Made by a program: the position numbers and the translations under genes. A stretch of DNA of 60,568 bases from Lachnospiraceae bacterium (GTDB lineage: Bacteria; Bacillota; Clostridia; Lachnospirales; Lachnospiraceae). This document shows positions 51,835 to 60,568 of the stretch, one piece after another; the stretch's first letter is position 1, and each line of letters opens with the position of its first letter. The DNA lies in the NCBI GenBank assembly GCA_017614155.1, contig JAGACK010000056.1:1-60568 (forward strand), written 5' to 3'. The notes below the pieces were generated by a model. That model was not told where the DNA came from. It searched no databases and saw only the letters and a program-made list of their open reading frames with translations.

Positions 51835-53736
51835 TCACCCCGTTTCTTTCTCCGCCTGTTCCTTCAGGATCCTTTCGGCAACATCTATCAGTTCCTTCTG
51901 GTTGACCGGCTTGCTGACATATTCGACAAACCCTTCTGCCAGATATGATGCCCTCACTCCCACGATCGCATTTGCGGTGAGCACAACGACAGGCGTATCA
52001 CAGTTGATGTTCTCCCTGTCGTTCTGAATCCTGTGAAACGTCTCTATCCCGTCCATCTCAGGCATCAGATGATCCATGAATATGATATCGTATTTCGTTC
52101 TCTTAGTCATTTCAAGGCACTCAGCTCCGGAAGATGCGCTGTCGACAGTCATCTGCGTATCTCGGAGAAGTCCCTTGAACACTATGATATTGACCTTTCC
52201 GTCATCGACCACGAGGATCCTTTTGCCCGGTGCCGTAAACATCTTCGTCTTTTCCCTGTCAATGCTTACGCGTTCGGAAAGCCTTGCATTGAAATCTCCC
52301 ATCGCCATGCGGTCGGTGACCTTCTGGGGGATCCTCACGGTAAATTTCGATCCCCTGCCGTACTCGCTTTCCACATCGATCGATCCGTTCATCATGCCGA
52401 CAAGCTGCTGCGTGATGTGCAAACCAAGTCCTGTCCCTTCGATATGCCTGTTCTTGAGTTCATCAAGCCTCGAAAAGCGTTTGAAAAGATTCTCAAGATC
52501 CTCTTTTCGTATGCCCACTCCCGTATCGGTCACACTGATAACTAAAGTTCCCGAAGCCCCGTTTCCGGAAGTTTCAGCTTTGGCATCGGCGTCAAAGGAA
52601 ACATTCAGCGTGACCGAACCGGTCTTTGTATATTTGACCCCGTTTGACAGCAGATTGTTCATGATCTGCCGGATCCTGACCTCATCTCCGAAATACCCCG
52701 ATGGCATGCCCGGATCATTTTCAAATATGAGCTTCAGGCCGTTTTCCTCTGCGCGCATCCTGTTCATCTGATAGCAGTCATTCATTATCGAGAACAGCTC
52801 ATACTTATCGGGACGAAGCTCCATCCTGCCGGATTCTATCTTTGTGACATCAAGGATATCGTTTATTATCGACAGCAGGCTGTTGCCGGAGATCCTGATG
52901 TTTTCGGCATATTCGAGTATCTTCGGATCATTGCTGTCCCTGAGGATCATTGTATTCATGCCGAGGATCCCGTTTATAGGGGTCCGGATCTCATGCGACA
53001 TGCTGGCAAGGAAATCACTCTTTGAATTGTTGGCAACATTTGCCTCCTCCCTTGCGATCTCAAGCTCCTTCATCGTCTTCATGAGTTTGCGGTAATCGGG
53101 TGTCTCAAGCGCAAAGAGCATGATGAGAACGGAAAAAGCCTCACCGAAGGATATCAGGAGTATGTCTCCGAGGATCATCTGCAGGATCGTAAATATGGTG
53201 GGCAGGAAAAGGAACAGAACTATGATCTTTGATATCCTCCCCGTCATGTCATGGTAATTCTTCATCACGACAAAAAGCATATGGAAGATGATCGCCAATG
53301 AAAGAGCATATGCAACAAAGAACAGATTTCCGTGGTAATAGACACCGTCCCTGAACCTGAACATCCAGCCGGTGAACAGGTTCAGCGTAATAAAACCGAA
53401 CAGGATAAAGATCAGTATATTGTTGATCATTTTTGATTTCTTTGAAGCACTCGGGTAATAATTGAGGATGGTCTGCATGGCAAAAGCTACACAGACAGCG
53501 GACGAATACTGATAAAGAGAGTTCAGCACCAGATTCAGGCCGTCGTTTACCATGTATCCGTAGCAGATCGTATACGCTGTTATTATATCGATAACGGCAC
53601 ATATGATTACGGCATAAAGATACCTGGTCACACACCTGTGTCCGCTGGTTTCGGAATATAAAACTGTCTTCATTACAACCGCGATGACTGTAAGCATCAG
53701 TATCGCGGCAACATCAAAGGAAATATTGTAATACAT
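51835..53736 (-). CDS. Membrane hybrid sensor histidine kinase with receiver domain
   Basis: The 633-aa kinase has an N-terminal block of about seven membrane helices (1-215) with no large external loop, suggesting it senses a membrane or small lipophilic signal. A short helix leads to the dimerisation domain with His248 in SHEIRTPING, then an ATPase domain with NNLLSNGVKYT, DTGVGI and GTGLGL. The C-terminal receiver has Asp555 in MDHLMPEMDG and the Lys of SKPVN. The separate output protein is unknown. The frame extends 36 codons upstream into the space before the maturase gene, but ATG 53736 begins the first membrane helix. It has no ribosome site; an extended -10 box seven bases upstream suggests a leaderless mRNA. 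Confidence 0.9.
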   Translation of the reverse strand: MYYNISFDVAAILMLTVIAVVMKTVLYSETSGHRCVTRYLYAVIICAVIDIITAYTICYGYMVNDGLNLVLNSLYQYSSAVCVAFAMQTILNYYPSASKKSKMINNILIFILFGFITLNLFTGWMFRFRDGVYYHGNLFFVAYALSLAIIFHMLFVVMKNYHDMTGRISKIIVLFLFLPTIFTILQMILGDILLISFGEAFSVLIMLFALETPDYRKLMKTMKELEIAREEANVANNSKSDFLASMSHEIRTPINGILGMNTMILRDSNDPKILEYAENIRISGNSLLSIINDILDVTKIESGRMELRPDKYELFSIMNDCYQMNRMRAEENGLKLIFENDPGMPSGYFGDEVRIRQIMNNLLSNGVKYTKTGSVTLNVSFDADAKAETSGNGASGTLVISVTDTGVGIRKEDLENLFKRFSRLDELKNRHIEGTGLGLHITQQLVGMMNGSIDVESEYGRGSKFTVRIPQKVTDRMAMGDFNARLSERVSIDREKTKMFTAPGKRILVVDDGKVNIIVFKGLLRDTQMTVDSASSGAECLEMTKRTKYDIIFMDHLMPEMDGIETFHRIQNDRENINCDTPVVVLTANAIVGVRASYLAEGFVEYVSKPVNQKELIDVAERILKEQAEKETG

Positions 53737-53743
53737 GATAATC

Positions 53744-53752
53744 AGTATATCA
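53744..53752 (-). promoter_or_regulatory. Extended -10 promoter, probably giving a leaderless kinase transcript
   Basis: TGATATACT on the minus strand fits the extended -10 form (TGnTATAAT-like). It lies exactly seven bases before the ATG at 53736, so transcription would begin at or next to the start codon. No convincing -35 box is seen. Confidence 0.45.
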
Positions 53753-53783
53753 CAATCTGTACGATTTTTACATTTGAACGGAT

Positions 53784-54926
53784 TCAGGGTCCTTCCCTGA
53801 ATGTTTTTTGAAGTTCCGCAAAAAAGGCCCTGTAGCCCTCGCACAATATGTTCTTTCCGTCGGCCGTCCTATCCTTCGGGCAGCCTCCGAAGCACAGCTT
53901 CAGGTATGGGCATTCATAGCACTCCTTTGCAAGGCCGTAGGTTTTGTGCATACCGAACTGCCTGTTCTTTTCCATCAGTTCCCCAAGCGGCTGCTGTGTT
54001 ATATTTCCCAGAAGATACTCCGGGAATGCATAACGGTCACAGGAATAAACATCCCCGTTTGCTTCCACGCAGCCTGAATGCCCGCAAAGCGCATCATGGA
54101 CACAAAGAGGTGAATGTCCCGTTTTCATAAGTGACAGGGCGGCATCTATGATCTGCACATGCTTTGTTCCCCTGTCTGTCCGGCTCCATTCCTTCAAAAC
54201 GGCGGCCAGGAAGCTGCCGTACTGCTCGGGAAGTACGGAAAACGGTGCGATAACATGGCGTACCTTTGATGAATGGATCCCCTGCGGAACGGCAAAATGC
54301 TGGCCTGTCGAGATTTCATATTCGGATGCCTCGCTTTCAACCACAGGCAGGAACTGCATATGATCTGTCAGTTCCCTCAAAAAGGAATAAACCTCGACGG
54401 GATGCGCGGCATTTTCACGGTTCAGGGCCGTCAGCGTGTTGAAGGGCACTCCATGTTTTTTCAGGAGACCGATCCCCTCCATGGTCTTTTGAAACGCGCC
54501 TTCACCGCTTTCGGTCTTCCGGTAAAAGTTGTGAAGATGCTCCGGTCCGTCGATGCTCACGCCGATCAGGAAACCGTTTTCACTGAAGAAATCGCAGATC
54601 TCATCAGTAAGCAGAGTAGCATTGGTCTGCAGCGTGTTCAGGATCTTTCGGCCCTTTCCGTATTTCTTTTGAAGCTTTACAGCCTCACGGAAAAAGTCCG
54701 TCCCCGCAAGGGTGGGCTCACCGCCATGCCAGGCAAATTCCACCACGGCATCCCTGCCATGCATTTCCAGATTCTGGCAGACGAAAGCCTCCAGGATCTC
54801 CTGCGGCATGATACCGCAGGAGACATCAAGGAGACTCTTTTTTCCCAGATAATAACAGTATCCGCATCTTAGATTGCAAGCGCTCGATACCGGTTTTGCC
54901 AGCATGGCATACGACCTGTCATCCAT
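53784..54926 (-). CDS. Anaerobic sulfatase-maturating radical SAM enzyme (anSME)
   Basis: The 380-aa enzyme converts the active-site Ser or Cys of a sulfatase to formylglycine using S-adenosylmethionine. The radical SAM cluster is CNLRCGYC (Cys17, Cys21, Cys24) near the N-terminus. The SPASM-type C-terminal region carries many cysteines: CVHDALCGHSGC, YSCDRY, CYECPYLKLCFGGCP and LCEGY. These match the two extra iron-sulfur clusters of anSMEs. It starts 27 bp after the sulfatase stop codon, an arrangement that strongly suggests that sulfatase is its target. It is not an obvious partner for the leader peptide at 6362, which lies far away. Confidence 0.94.
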   Translation of the reverse strand: MDDRSYAMLAKPVSSACNLRCGYCYYLGKKSLLDVSCGIMPQEILEAFVCQNLEMHGRDAVVEFAWHGGEPTLAGTDFFREAVKLQKKYGKGRKILNTLQTNATLLTDEICDFFSENGFLIGVSIDGPEHLHNFYRKTESGEGAFQKTMEGIGLLKKHGVPFNTLTALNRENAAHPVEVYSFLRELTDHMQFLPVVESEASEYEISTGQHFAVPQGIHSSKVRHVIAPFSVLPEQYGSFLAAVLKEWSRTDRGTKHVQIIDAALSLMKTGHSPLCVHDALCGHSGCVEANGDVYSCDRYAFPEYLLGNITQQPLGELMEKNRQFGMHKTYGLAKECYECPYLKLCFGGCPKDRTADGKNILCEGYRAFFAELQKTFREGP

Positions 54927-54953
54927 GAAATACCCTTTACTGTATATGTTTCT

Positions 54954-56831
54954 TCAGTCCTCAAAGAGATTCTGGAGCGCTTCGTACAGATTGCGGAGCA
55001 TCTCCATGATCGAATTAATCTGATCGTCCTTGCTGTCTTCGTCCTTATCTTCGGCTTTATCTTCGGAGGAGGATGCTTCTCCCGCATCTTCTGAACCGGT
55101 CTTCTGCGGTCCCGCTCCCGCATTGAGATCCTCTATCCTTTCCTCAAGGACCTTCAGTGTCTGCACCATGTATTCGCCTTTGTCATCTCCCACCTCATCT
55201 TCGATCATCTGATTCAGCAGGTCGTTCATTTTGAGGATCAGAGCGGCATTTTTTTCGGGATCGGCAGCCAGATTATCCAGTTCCTCCGGATCGTCCTTCA
55301 GGCTGAAAAGCTGCACGTCATTGTGCTCGAGGAGCTCATCCATGGACTCAGGCGTGTTGTAATCACCCGGCGCAAAGTATCTTGCAAACTTATAATCCTC
55401 TGTGACTATCCCACGGACCATCCCCCTTACCGTGGGATCAAATTCATATGTGATATTTCCGTCTTCATCCTGATGATAGATCAGCGCACACTGCGAAAGC
55501 ATCTCGAAACAGAAAAGCGCAGCATCCCTGACACTTGTTTTGCTTCCGTCAAGAAGAGGCACCAGGCTGTGTCCGTTGAGTCCCTCCATCGCCTTTTCCT
55601 TTTCTTCTTCAGATATGTTTGTCATATCTATAAATGTAGGAGCAAGGTCCATGTGACTTGTCACGGCAGATATCCTCTTTCCGCCTTCATAATCCGGATG
55701 GACTATGGTCAGAGGGACATGGATATTGTTCTCATAGAGGAAGCCCCCCTTGCTCTTCAGGCCGTGGCTTCCGTGCATTTCACCGTGATCTGCCGTAAAT
55801 ACTATGATCGTGTTGTCCAAAAGACCGCTTTCGTCTATATAGTCAAGAAGATCCATCAGGTTGTTGTCAGAATCCTGAATGCAGTTGAAATAATAGTCCT
55901 GATAATCCTTCCATTCATCCTCCGTCGAATCGTATCCGCTGCTGATCGCCCAGTTGGAACGAAATACGCTTAAGGCTCCCGGAACATCCTTTGCTTCAAG
56001 GTCAAAATCCCAGCTTGAAGGCGCCGGCTCGTCATAGGTCTTGTCGTACAGCTTATCATCGGGTTTTCCTGCCATAGTCATGACCTTGCTGTTATAGTCT
56101 ATGTTGTCGTAATCCATGATATCGTGAGGATTGATCAGATCCACAGTCAGGAAAAACGACTTTCCGCTGTCATTTAATTCCTTTCCTTTGTCTGAAAGCC
56201 ATTCCACGGATTCCGAAACGATCTTTGGATCTATCTCATTTCCCTCATGGACCTGTCCGATATAATCCTTTCCGCCCCAGTCCGCAAAACCGTAATCCTC
56301 AAGGCTTGTCAGTTCTTCTCCTTCGGTGTTCCCCAGCGTGCTGCTGTTTCCCATATGCCATTTTCCCTTGAGAGCCGTATAGTAACCTGCCTGTCTCATC
56401 CGGTCTCCGATAGTGGTTATTTCTTCATCCAGAGCACCCTGCCAGAAAAAATCGGTGTTGTCATGCATTCCGTTCTGTATGACATGCTCGCCCGTGAACA
56501 TGACTGCACGGGATGACGTGGACATGTTCGAGCAGGCATAATGCTTTTCAAAAGTTGTACCCAGCTCCTCAAGGAGCTTCCTGGCCTTAAAGTCTGTCCC
56601 TTCCGGATACTCGTCAAAGTAGTGCTGCTGATCTACGGTAATAAAAATGATATTATAATTCCCGTCCTCATTAGGCGTGCCTTTGCCGTCTGCATCAGCC
56701 GTATCCTCCCGGTCCTGTTCCTTCGCATCGGTATCCGTACTGAGGCTGACAGCTGCTGCCGCCTGCGCAGTATTCACTGCGATCATTGTCGTGGCAAGTC
56801 CCGCTGCCACAAGTGCTTTTCTGTTTTTCAT
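54954..56831 (-). CDS. Exported Ser-type sulfatase
   Basis: The 625-aa enzyme starts at ATG 56831 (MKNRKALVAAG) with AAGGGGG upstream. The signal peptide ends near NTAQAAAA. The alkaline-phosphatase-like fold is marked by NIIFITVDQQ (metal Asp67), FTADHGEMHGSHG and KGKWHMG. The formylglycine site reads STSSRAVMFTG, giving Ser104 as the residue to be oxidised and Arg108 as its partner; the third position is Ser rather than the usual Pro or Ala. A Ser-type site needs the anaerobic maturase encoded just downstream. The C-terminus adds an acidic Glu/Asp/Ser tail and a short amphipathic helix. It probably removes sulfate from mucin or other host glycans, which is inference from family. Confidence 0.92.
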   Translation of the reverse strand: MKNRKALVAAGLATTMIAVNTAQAAAAVSLSTDTDAKEQDREDTADADGKGTPNEDGNYNIIFITVDQQHYFDEYPEGTDFKARKLLEELGTTFEKHYACSNMSTSSRAVMFTGEHVIQNGMHDNTDFFWQGALDEEITTIGDRMRQAGYYTALKGKWHMGNSSTLGNTEGEELTSLEDYGFADWGGKDYIGQVHEGNEIDPKIVSESVEWLSDKGKELNDSGKSFFLTVDLINPHDIMDYDNIDYNSKVMTMAGKPDDKLYDKTYDEPAPSSWDFDLEAKDVPGALSVFRSNWAISSGYDSTEDEWKDYQDYYFNCIQDSDNNLMDLLDYIDESGLLDNTIIVFTADHGEMHGSHGLKSKGGFLYENNIHVPLTIVHPDYEGGKRISAVTSHMDLAPTFIDMTNISEEEKEKAMEGLNGHSLVPLLDGSKTSVRDAALFCFEMLSQCALIYHQDEDGNITYEFDPTVRGMVRGIVTEDYKFARYFAPGDYNTPESMDELLEHNDVQLFSLKDDPEELDNLAADPEKNAALILKMNDLLNQMIEDEVGDDKGEYMVQTLKVLEERIEDLNAGAGPQKTGSEDAGEASSSEDKAEDKDEDSKDDQINSIMEMLRNLYEALQNLFED

Positions 56832-56893
56832 CAATACCCCCTTCTTTATAAAAAACATTTTATATTGTAACCCTGACATCATTTCAGGCTGCG

Positions 56894-59800
56894 TCACAGC
56901 TCTTTCTCCTTGAGCATCTTCTTATTCTCATACATGATCTGATCAGCCCGTTCATATACCGCGCCAACATTTTCGTCATCCGCCCATCTTGCCATGCCAC
57001 AGGCTATCACTATGCCGCCTGAAAGCCCGGCATGTGTATTGTGCTCCCGGATATTTGATATGAGCTCATCTATGCAGCTGTAATCATCTCCCTCGACAAG
57101 AACAAGGAATTCATCTCCGCCGGTCCTGAATACGGGACTGCGCTTGAAGTTATCACAGATAAGCTTGCACGCATCACGGATATACCGGTCTCCTGCCTGA
57201 TGTCCCAGCGTATCGTTTATCGTCTTTAAGTTGTTCACATCCAGGACGACCAGCGCAAATTCAGGATTGCCCTGTTCGGATATCAGTTTATTTATGCGTT
57301 CTTCTTCCTCCTGATAGGCATGCTTGTTCTTTACGCCTGTCAGCGCATCGATATTTGCTTTGGTATGCGCCTGGGCAAGACGTCTTGCATACTCTTCCTC
57401 CTGACGGACCTGGGATTCTATGTCATTTATGCCCATTATAAGACGGCGGCCTTCCTTTTCCTGTACCATGGCAGCTTTAAGCTGCACATAATGCGGCATG
57501 CCGTTTATCATGAGCCTGTAGCTCATCGAGAACAGCCTGCCCTTTTCCGTTTCAGATATGATCTCATCTTTTTTGAACATGGCAAGGAACCTTTCCAGAT
57601 CCTCCGGATAGATGACCCTGCATATCTGCTCGCGTGAAACAGTGAAGAAGTCCATGCCTTCTTTGGGCAATGAAAGCGAGTTGAAACCTTCTGTCGCACT
57701 GAATTCGCGGTAGCGCTCAGTCTCGGGATTGATGACATAAACACACAGGAAATCACCTGTCAGGGCATTCAGGCGCGTATAAGCGATCCGCTCCTCCAGT
57801 ATGCGTTCTGCCGCGCGTTTCTGTTTCATCTCCTCATCAACATTTGTAACACCCAGGATGATGAAACGTTCATCATCATCCATGCGGGTGACTGTCATGC
57901 TGACATAGACCGGCCCGTTATCCGACAGCAGCCGGTAAGTCATGATGAAGTTCCTGTGACGGTCCAGGGCATCAAGCAGCGTTCCGCGGTGAAGCGCCCT
58001 GATAACTCCCTCCCGGTCATCCGGATATACATAAATATCGGCATCCCGTATGCAGGACTCAAAGAAATCCTCTCCCCTGCGTATCTCTTTGAGCGTGCCC
58101 GTAGCATCATCAGTGTTGTATTCGATATATTCGCCGTTTTCAATATTTACATAGTAAAGATCCTCATAGCCGTGCGCGAGAGTCTGCGCAATATGCGTAA
58201 AGATAATGCCGGTGCTGCGCGCTTTTTCATAGGCTTCCCTCGTAGTGGCGTTCTCACGCTGGATACGCACCATGTCAGTCACATCCTGGCTCATGCCAAG
58301 GACGCACATCCTGCCCGAGGCATCAATGAACCTCAGCTTGGTTGTCTGCAGCTGCTTCGGATTTCCGCCCGCATCCGGAACATCCTCAAAGACTACATAC
58401 GGTTCGTCCATCGAAAGAGCGATCCTGTCTTCATCGTTAAACAGCTTTGCTGTCTTTTCATCAAAGAGATCGAAAGCGGAAAGCCCGATCACTTCTTCCG
58501 GCTTCTCTTTCCTCGAATATTCTGCAAAAGCCTGATTACAGGCAAGATAGATTCCCGTTCCGGCATCCTTTGAATAGGTCATGGCCGGCATGTTGTCAAG
58601 AAGCGTGCTGATGGATTCCTTCAGCTCCGCGATCTTTTTTGCATCCTCCGCCTCCTTTTCGGCAACGGAAAGCTGTTTCCCGAGTCTCATCGCATCCCGG
58701 TAGTTATACATCATGACGAGGATACAGAGGAGGAACAGCCCGAGCGATACAAGAGTATACATGATATTGGTATTGCTGACCTTTTTAGCCTGTTCCTCAA
58801 GAAAAGCCACCCTGGATGAACTGCTCTCTTCGTTCGAGTCGATATCCCGGTGTGCCTGATGGTACTCATATATATTTTCGACTGCCTGCTCGGCAGCGTT
58901 TTCGGTGACCCTTGACACCCACATCATTGACGCGAACAGGACCAGTACCAGCAGGATGATCCATACGATGAAACGCTGTCCGTATTCCCTGTTCCTGTCC
59001 CGGTAGATCAGCCACCTGAAATAACAAAGCCCCAGGATCGCCCAAACAATGAACAGGATGTAGGACTCCATCTCCATAGCGTCAAATGGCAGAAGCCCCG
59101 GTATCAGAAGCAGCAGCAGAAAGCATATCATCAGCGCCATACCAATAAGCCCGGTAATCCTCTCAGCGCGTTTATTATCATGCCCTGCATGTCTGAACAC
59201 CGCATAGGAAAAAAGGCCGTAGATCATGGTCGCGCCAAGTGTGGTAACATCCACGATCCAGCCTATCGCCGTCCTTCCCAGAAACGGGACAAGGACTGAT
59301 ACAGCCGCTATCGCAAAGACAGCCTTCACGGGATTTCCTCTCCCATCAGCCTGTGCAAAGCTTTTCGGCGCTTCCCCGTTCCTGCCCGCAGCAAGCAGCA
59401 GGCGTGAGACCGCCATCATATTCCCTATCAGGCTCGTCAGTATCACGCCGAACAGAGCAAACAGCAGGATCACTACACCAGCATGTCCGAGATAATGGTC
59501 GGCTGCGTAAAAGGCCGGGACAGCACTGATACCCTGAAGATTGCCCATGTCGCGGATATACTCCAGCCAGTTTTCATACTCAGGAGGATAGGCGGATATA
59601 GAAAGCAGCGAAACAAAAACATAGAGGATGGTCGTGATCACCACTGAACAGATCAGGATGCGGCGTATCTTTTTTAGCGGGAATGCATATTCCTCGGAAA
59701 AATGCGCAACATTCTCAAATCCTATAAATGCCCACGGCGAGATCGCAGCGATACGGACAATCTGACCGAATGCAGCCGAATCTTTCAGAAAGAAAGGCTC

Positions 59801-60385
59801 ATAACTGTATCCGCTGCCATGCCGCACAAAAGCGATCAGCGCGCATACCGCAAACCCGGCCGCAAAAACAAGGGCCGCTGCGGTCATGATATGATTGATG
59901 AAACGGTCGCCTGCTGTACACAGAAAGCCGATGGCCACAACCGTACAGATCGAAAGCAGAGCTTCTCCGAACCATACCTCATATCCGAAAACGCTGTACC
60001 GGAAACCGAACCTGAAGGTGTCCCCGAGGAAAAAACGCGCAAACAGCGGAACAGATGTGATATTGGCCCAGAGTATGGCCAGATAAGTCAGAAGGATGAA
60101 CCACATAGTCACAAAGCCCAGATCCTTGCTGCTTGCCTCCCTCACAAAGGTGTAGGGGCCGCCCGCATCGGGCCTTGCCTGTATCATATACTGCAGGTTC
60201 CATGTGATGACCAGTACGACAGCCATACCGATCAGCAGTCCGAAGACAGTACCAAGGATACCTGATTTGACCAGGTAGGTATTGCAGGTAACTATGAATG
60301 ATCCCCATCCGATACTTGTACCGATCGAAAACGCCCATATCCCAAGAGGGGTAAAGCCCTTTTTATCCGACTGGGTACTTCCCAT
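56894..60385 (-). CDS. Amino-acid permease fused to PAS and GGDEF domains
   Basis: This 1163-aa single reading frame joins three parts. Residues 1-470 form an APC-type amino-acid permease with about 12 helices; GTSIGWGSFIV matches the unwound first helix of that family. Two more membrane segments (about 475-565) frame an external loop. Several PAS-like sensor segments follow, one beginning LLDNMPAMTYSKDAGTGIYLACN, and others contain YPDDREGVIRAL and YPEDLERFLAMF. The chain ends with a GGDEF cyclase (GGDEF at 1089-1093, no RxxD site). It likely reports on transport or extracellular amino acids by making c-di-GMP. ATG 60385 is preferred because AAAGGAG lies nine bases upstream; the ATG at 60394 directly abuts that site. 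The sulfatase gene follows after 62 bp. Confidence 0.9.
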   Translation of the reverse strand: MGSTQSDKKGFTPLGIWAFSIGTSIGWGSFIVTCNTYLVKSGILGTVFGLLIGMAVVLVITWNLQYMIQARPDAGGPYTFVREASSKDLGFVTMWFILLTYLAILWANITSVPLFARFFLGDTFRFGFRYSVFGYEVWFGEALLSICTVVAIGFLCTAGDRFINHIMTAAALVFAAGFAVCALIAFVRHGSGYSYEPFFLKDSAAFGQIVRIAAISPWAFIGFENVAHFSEEYAFPLKKIRRILICSVVITTILYVFVSLLSISAYPPEYENWLEYIRDMGNLQGISAVPAFYAADHYLGHAGVVILLFALFGVILTSLIGNMMAVSRLLLAAGRNGEAPKSFAQADGRGNPVKAVFAIAAVSVLVPFLGRTAIGWIVDVTTLGATMIYGLFSYAVFRHAGHDNKRAERITGLIGMALMICFLLLLLIPGLLPFDAMEMESYILFIVWAILGLCYFRWLIYRDRNREYGQRFIVWIILLVLVLFASMMWVSRVTENAAEQAVENIYEYHQAHRDIDSNEESSSSRVAFLEEQAKKVSNTNIMYTLVSLGLFLLCILVMMYNYRDAMRLGKQLSVAEKEAEDAKKIAELKESISTLLDNMPAMTYSKDAGTGIYLACNQAFAEYSRKEKPEEVIGLSAFDLFDEKTAKLFNDEDRIALSMDEPYVVFEDVPDAGGNPKQLQTTKLRFIDASGRMCVLGMSQDVTDMVRIQRENATTREAYEKARSTGIIFTHIAQTLAHGYEDLYYVNIENGEYIEYNTDDATGTLKEIRRGEDFFESCIRDADIYVYPDDREGVIRALHRGTLLDALDRHRNFIMTYRLLSDNGPVYVSMTVTRMDDDERFIILGVTNVDEEMKQKRAAERILEERIAYTRLNALTGDFLCVYVINPETERYREFSATEGFNSLSLPKEGMDFFTVSREQICRVIYPEDLERFLAMFKKDEIISETEKGRLFSMSYRLMINGMPHYVQLKAAMVQEKEGRRLIMGINDIESQVRQEEEYARRLAQAHTKANIDALTGVKNKHAYQEEEERINKLISEQGNPEFALVVLDVNNLKTINDTLGHQAGDRYIRDACKLICDNFKRSPVFRTGGDEFLVLVEGDDYSCIDELISNIREHNTHAGLSGGIVIACGMARWADDENVGAVYERADQIMYENKKMLKEKEL

Positions 60386-60568
60386 GTGTACCATCTCCTT
60401 TCAAAAAAAGCCTGCCTTTATATTTTAATGATGTTGGGGTCAAAAGCGCCGCACCTTTCAAATAAATCGTGATGCGTTTGCATCGATATTGAACCTTGAA
60501 AAGTTTATACAAAACCGCAGAAATACGGGACTTTTCGGCACTTTTCTAGTATAATTATGGTATCACAT
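60386..60568. promoter_or_regulatory. Upstream region of the permease-cyclase gene
   Basis: On the minus strand TTGACC (60438-60443) and TATAAA (60417-60422) have a short 15-bp spacer, making a weak promoter candidate. A palindrome GATGC-GTTT-GCATC (60471-60484) could be an operator. A TATAAT on the plus strand near 60551-60556 may serve a gene beyond the right edge. Confidence 0.3.

Noticed and set aside
53784-54926. Radical SAM enzyme as the modifying enzyme for the peptide at 6362
   Set aside because: Its cysteine pattern and position after the sulfatase identify it as a sulfatase maturase about 47 kb away.

Overview
The window reads as a piece of a Firmicutes chromosome, most likely a gut or rumen Lachnospiraceae (Butyrivibrio-like). 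This is inferred from AAGGGGG-type ribosome binding sites, very large secreted BspA-type leucine-rich-repeat proteins, MBG-like and Listeria-Bacteroides repeat domains, a BrnT-type toxin, an anaerobic sulfatase maturase and several c-di-GMP enzymes. No rRNA, tRNA, CRISPR array, transposase or phage gene was seen. Nearly everything is on the minus strand; the one exception is a plus-strand island at 4.0-6.6 kb.

Left half (1-32.5 kb): five giant secreted paralogues, called A-E here. They lie at <1-3578, 7764-12689, 12748-17610, 18555-25868 and 25910-32491. Each has a signal peptide, an acidic Pro/Glu/Val-Ser linker, BspA-type repeats, a papain-like Cys/His/Asp domain, an Asp/Glu-rich helical linker, a tandem array of the tetrapeptide Leu-Arg-Cys-Arg (9-11 units), a beta domain, one Listeria-Bacteroides repeat and a tail of MBG-like beta domains. 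The LRCR array is the most unusual thing in the window. It is kept exactly at the protein level while its codons are heavily scrambled, and D and E also carry short LRCR pairs or triplets spaced every 49-57 residues. The plus-strand island holds two related proteins of unknown function and a small peptide with a Nif11-like double-glycine leader joined to a four-cysteine zinc-ribbon-like core, which is a candidate peptide-maturation cassette. An aldo/keto reductase follows gene B, and a BrnT-type toxin-antitoxin pair sits between C and D.

Middle (32.5-42 kb): an HD-GYP phosphodiesterase and an M32 carboxypeptidase lie just upstream of E, possibly in one transcript with E and D. Next comes an oligopeptide ABC transporter operon (order B-C-D-F-A) with a good promoter and a good terminator. 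Extracellular protease domains, peptide import and an intracellular carboxypeptidase would make a coherent protein or peptide scavenging route; this link is inferred from position only.

Right half (42-60.5 kb): a secreted transglutaminase-like protein; a LacI-type sensor fused to a diguanylate cyclase; an ECF transporter (S, double-ATPase and T genes) behind an orphan hypB; a hybrid histidine kinase; a Ser-type sulfatase with its radical SAM maturase; and an amino-acid permease fused to PAS and GGDEF domains. Three copies of a short inverted-repeat element, all in one orientation, sit exactly between transcription units at 42.0, 45.6 and 47.9 kb and look like terminator cassettes next to promoters. 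Overall the window pairs cell-surface and nutrient-acquisition machinery with dense c-di-GMP signalling (two GGDEF proteins, one HD-GYP protein and a hybrid kinase).
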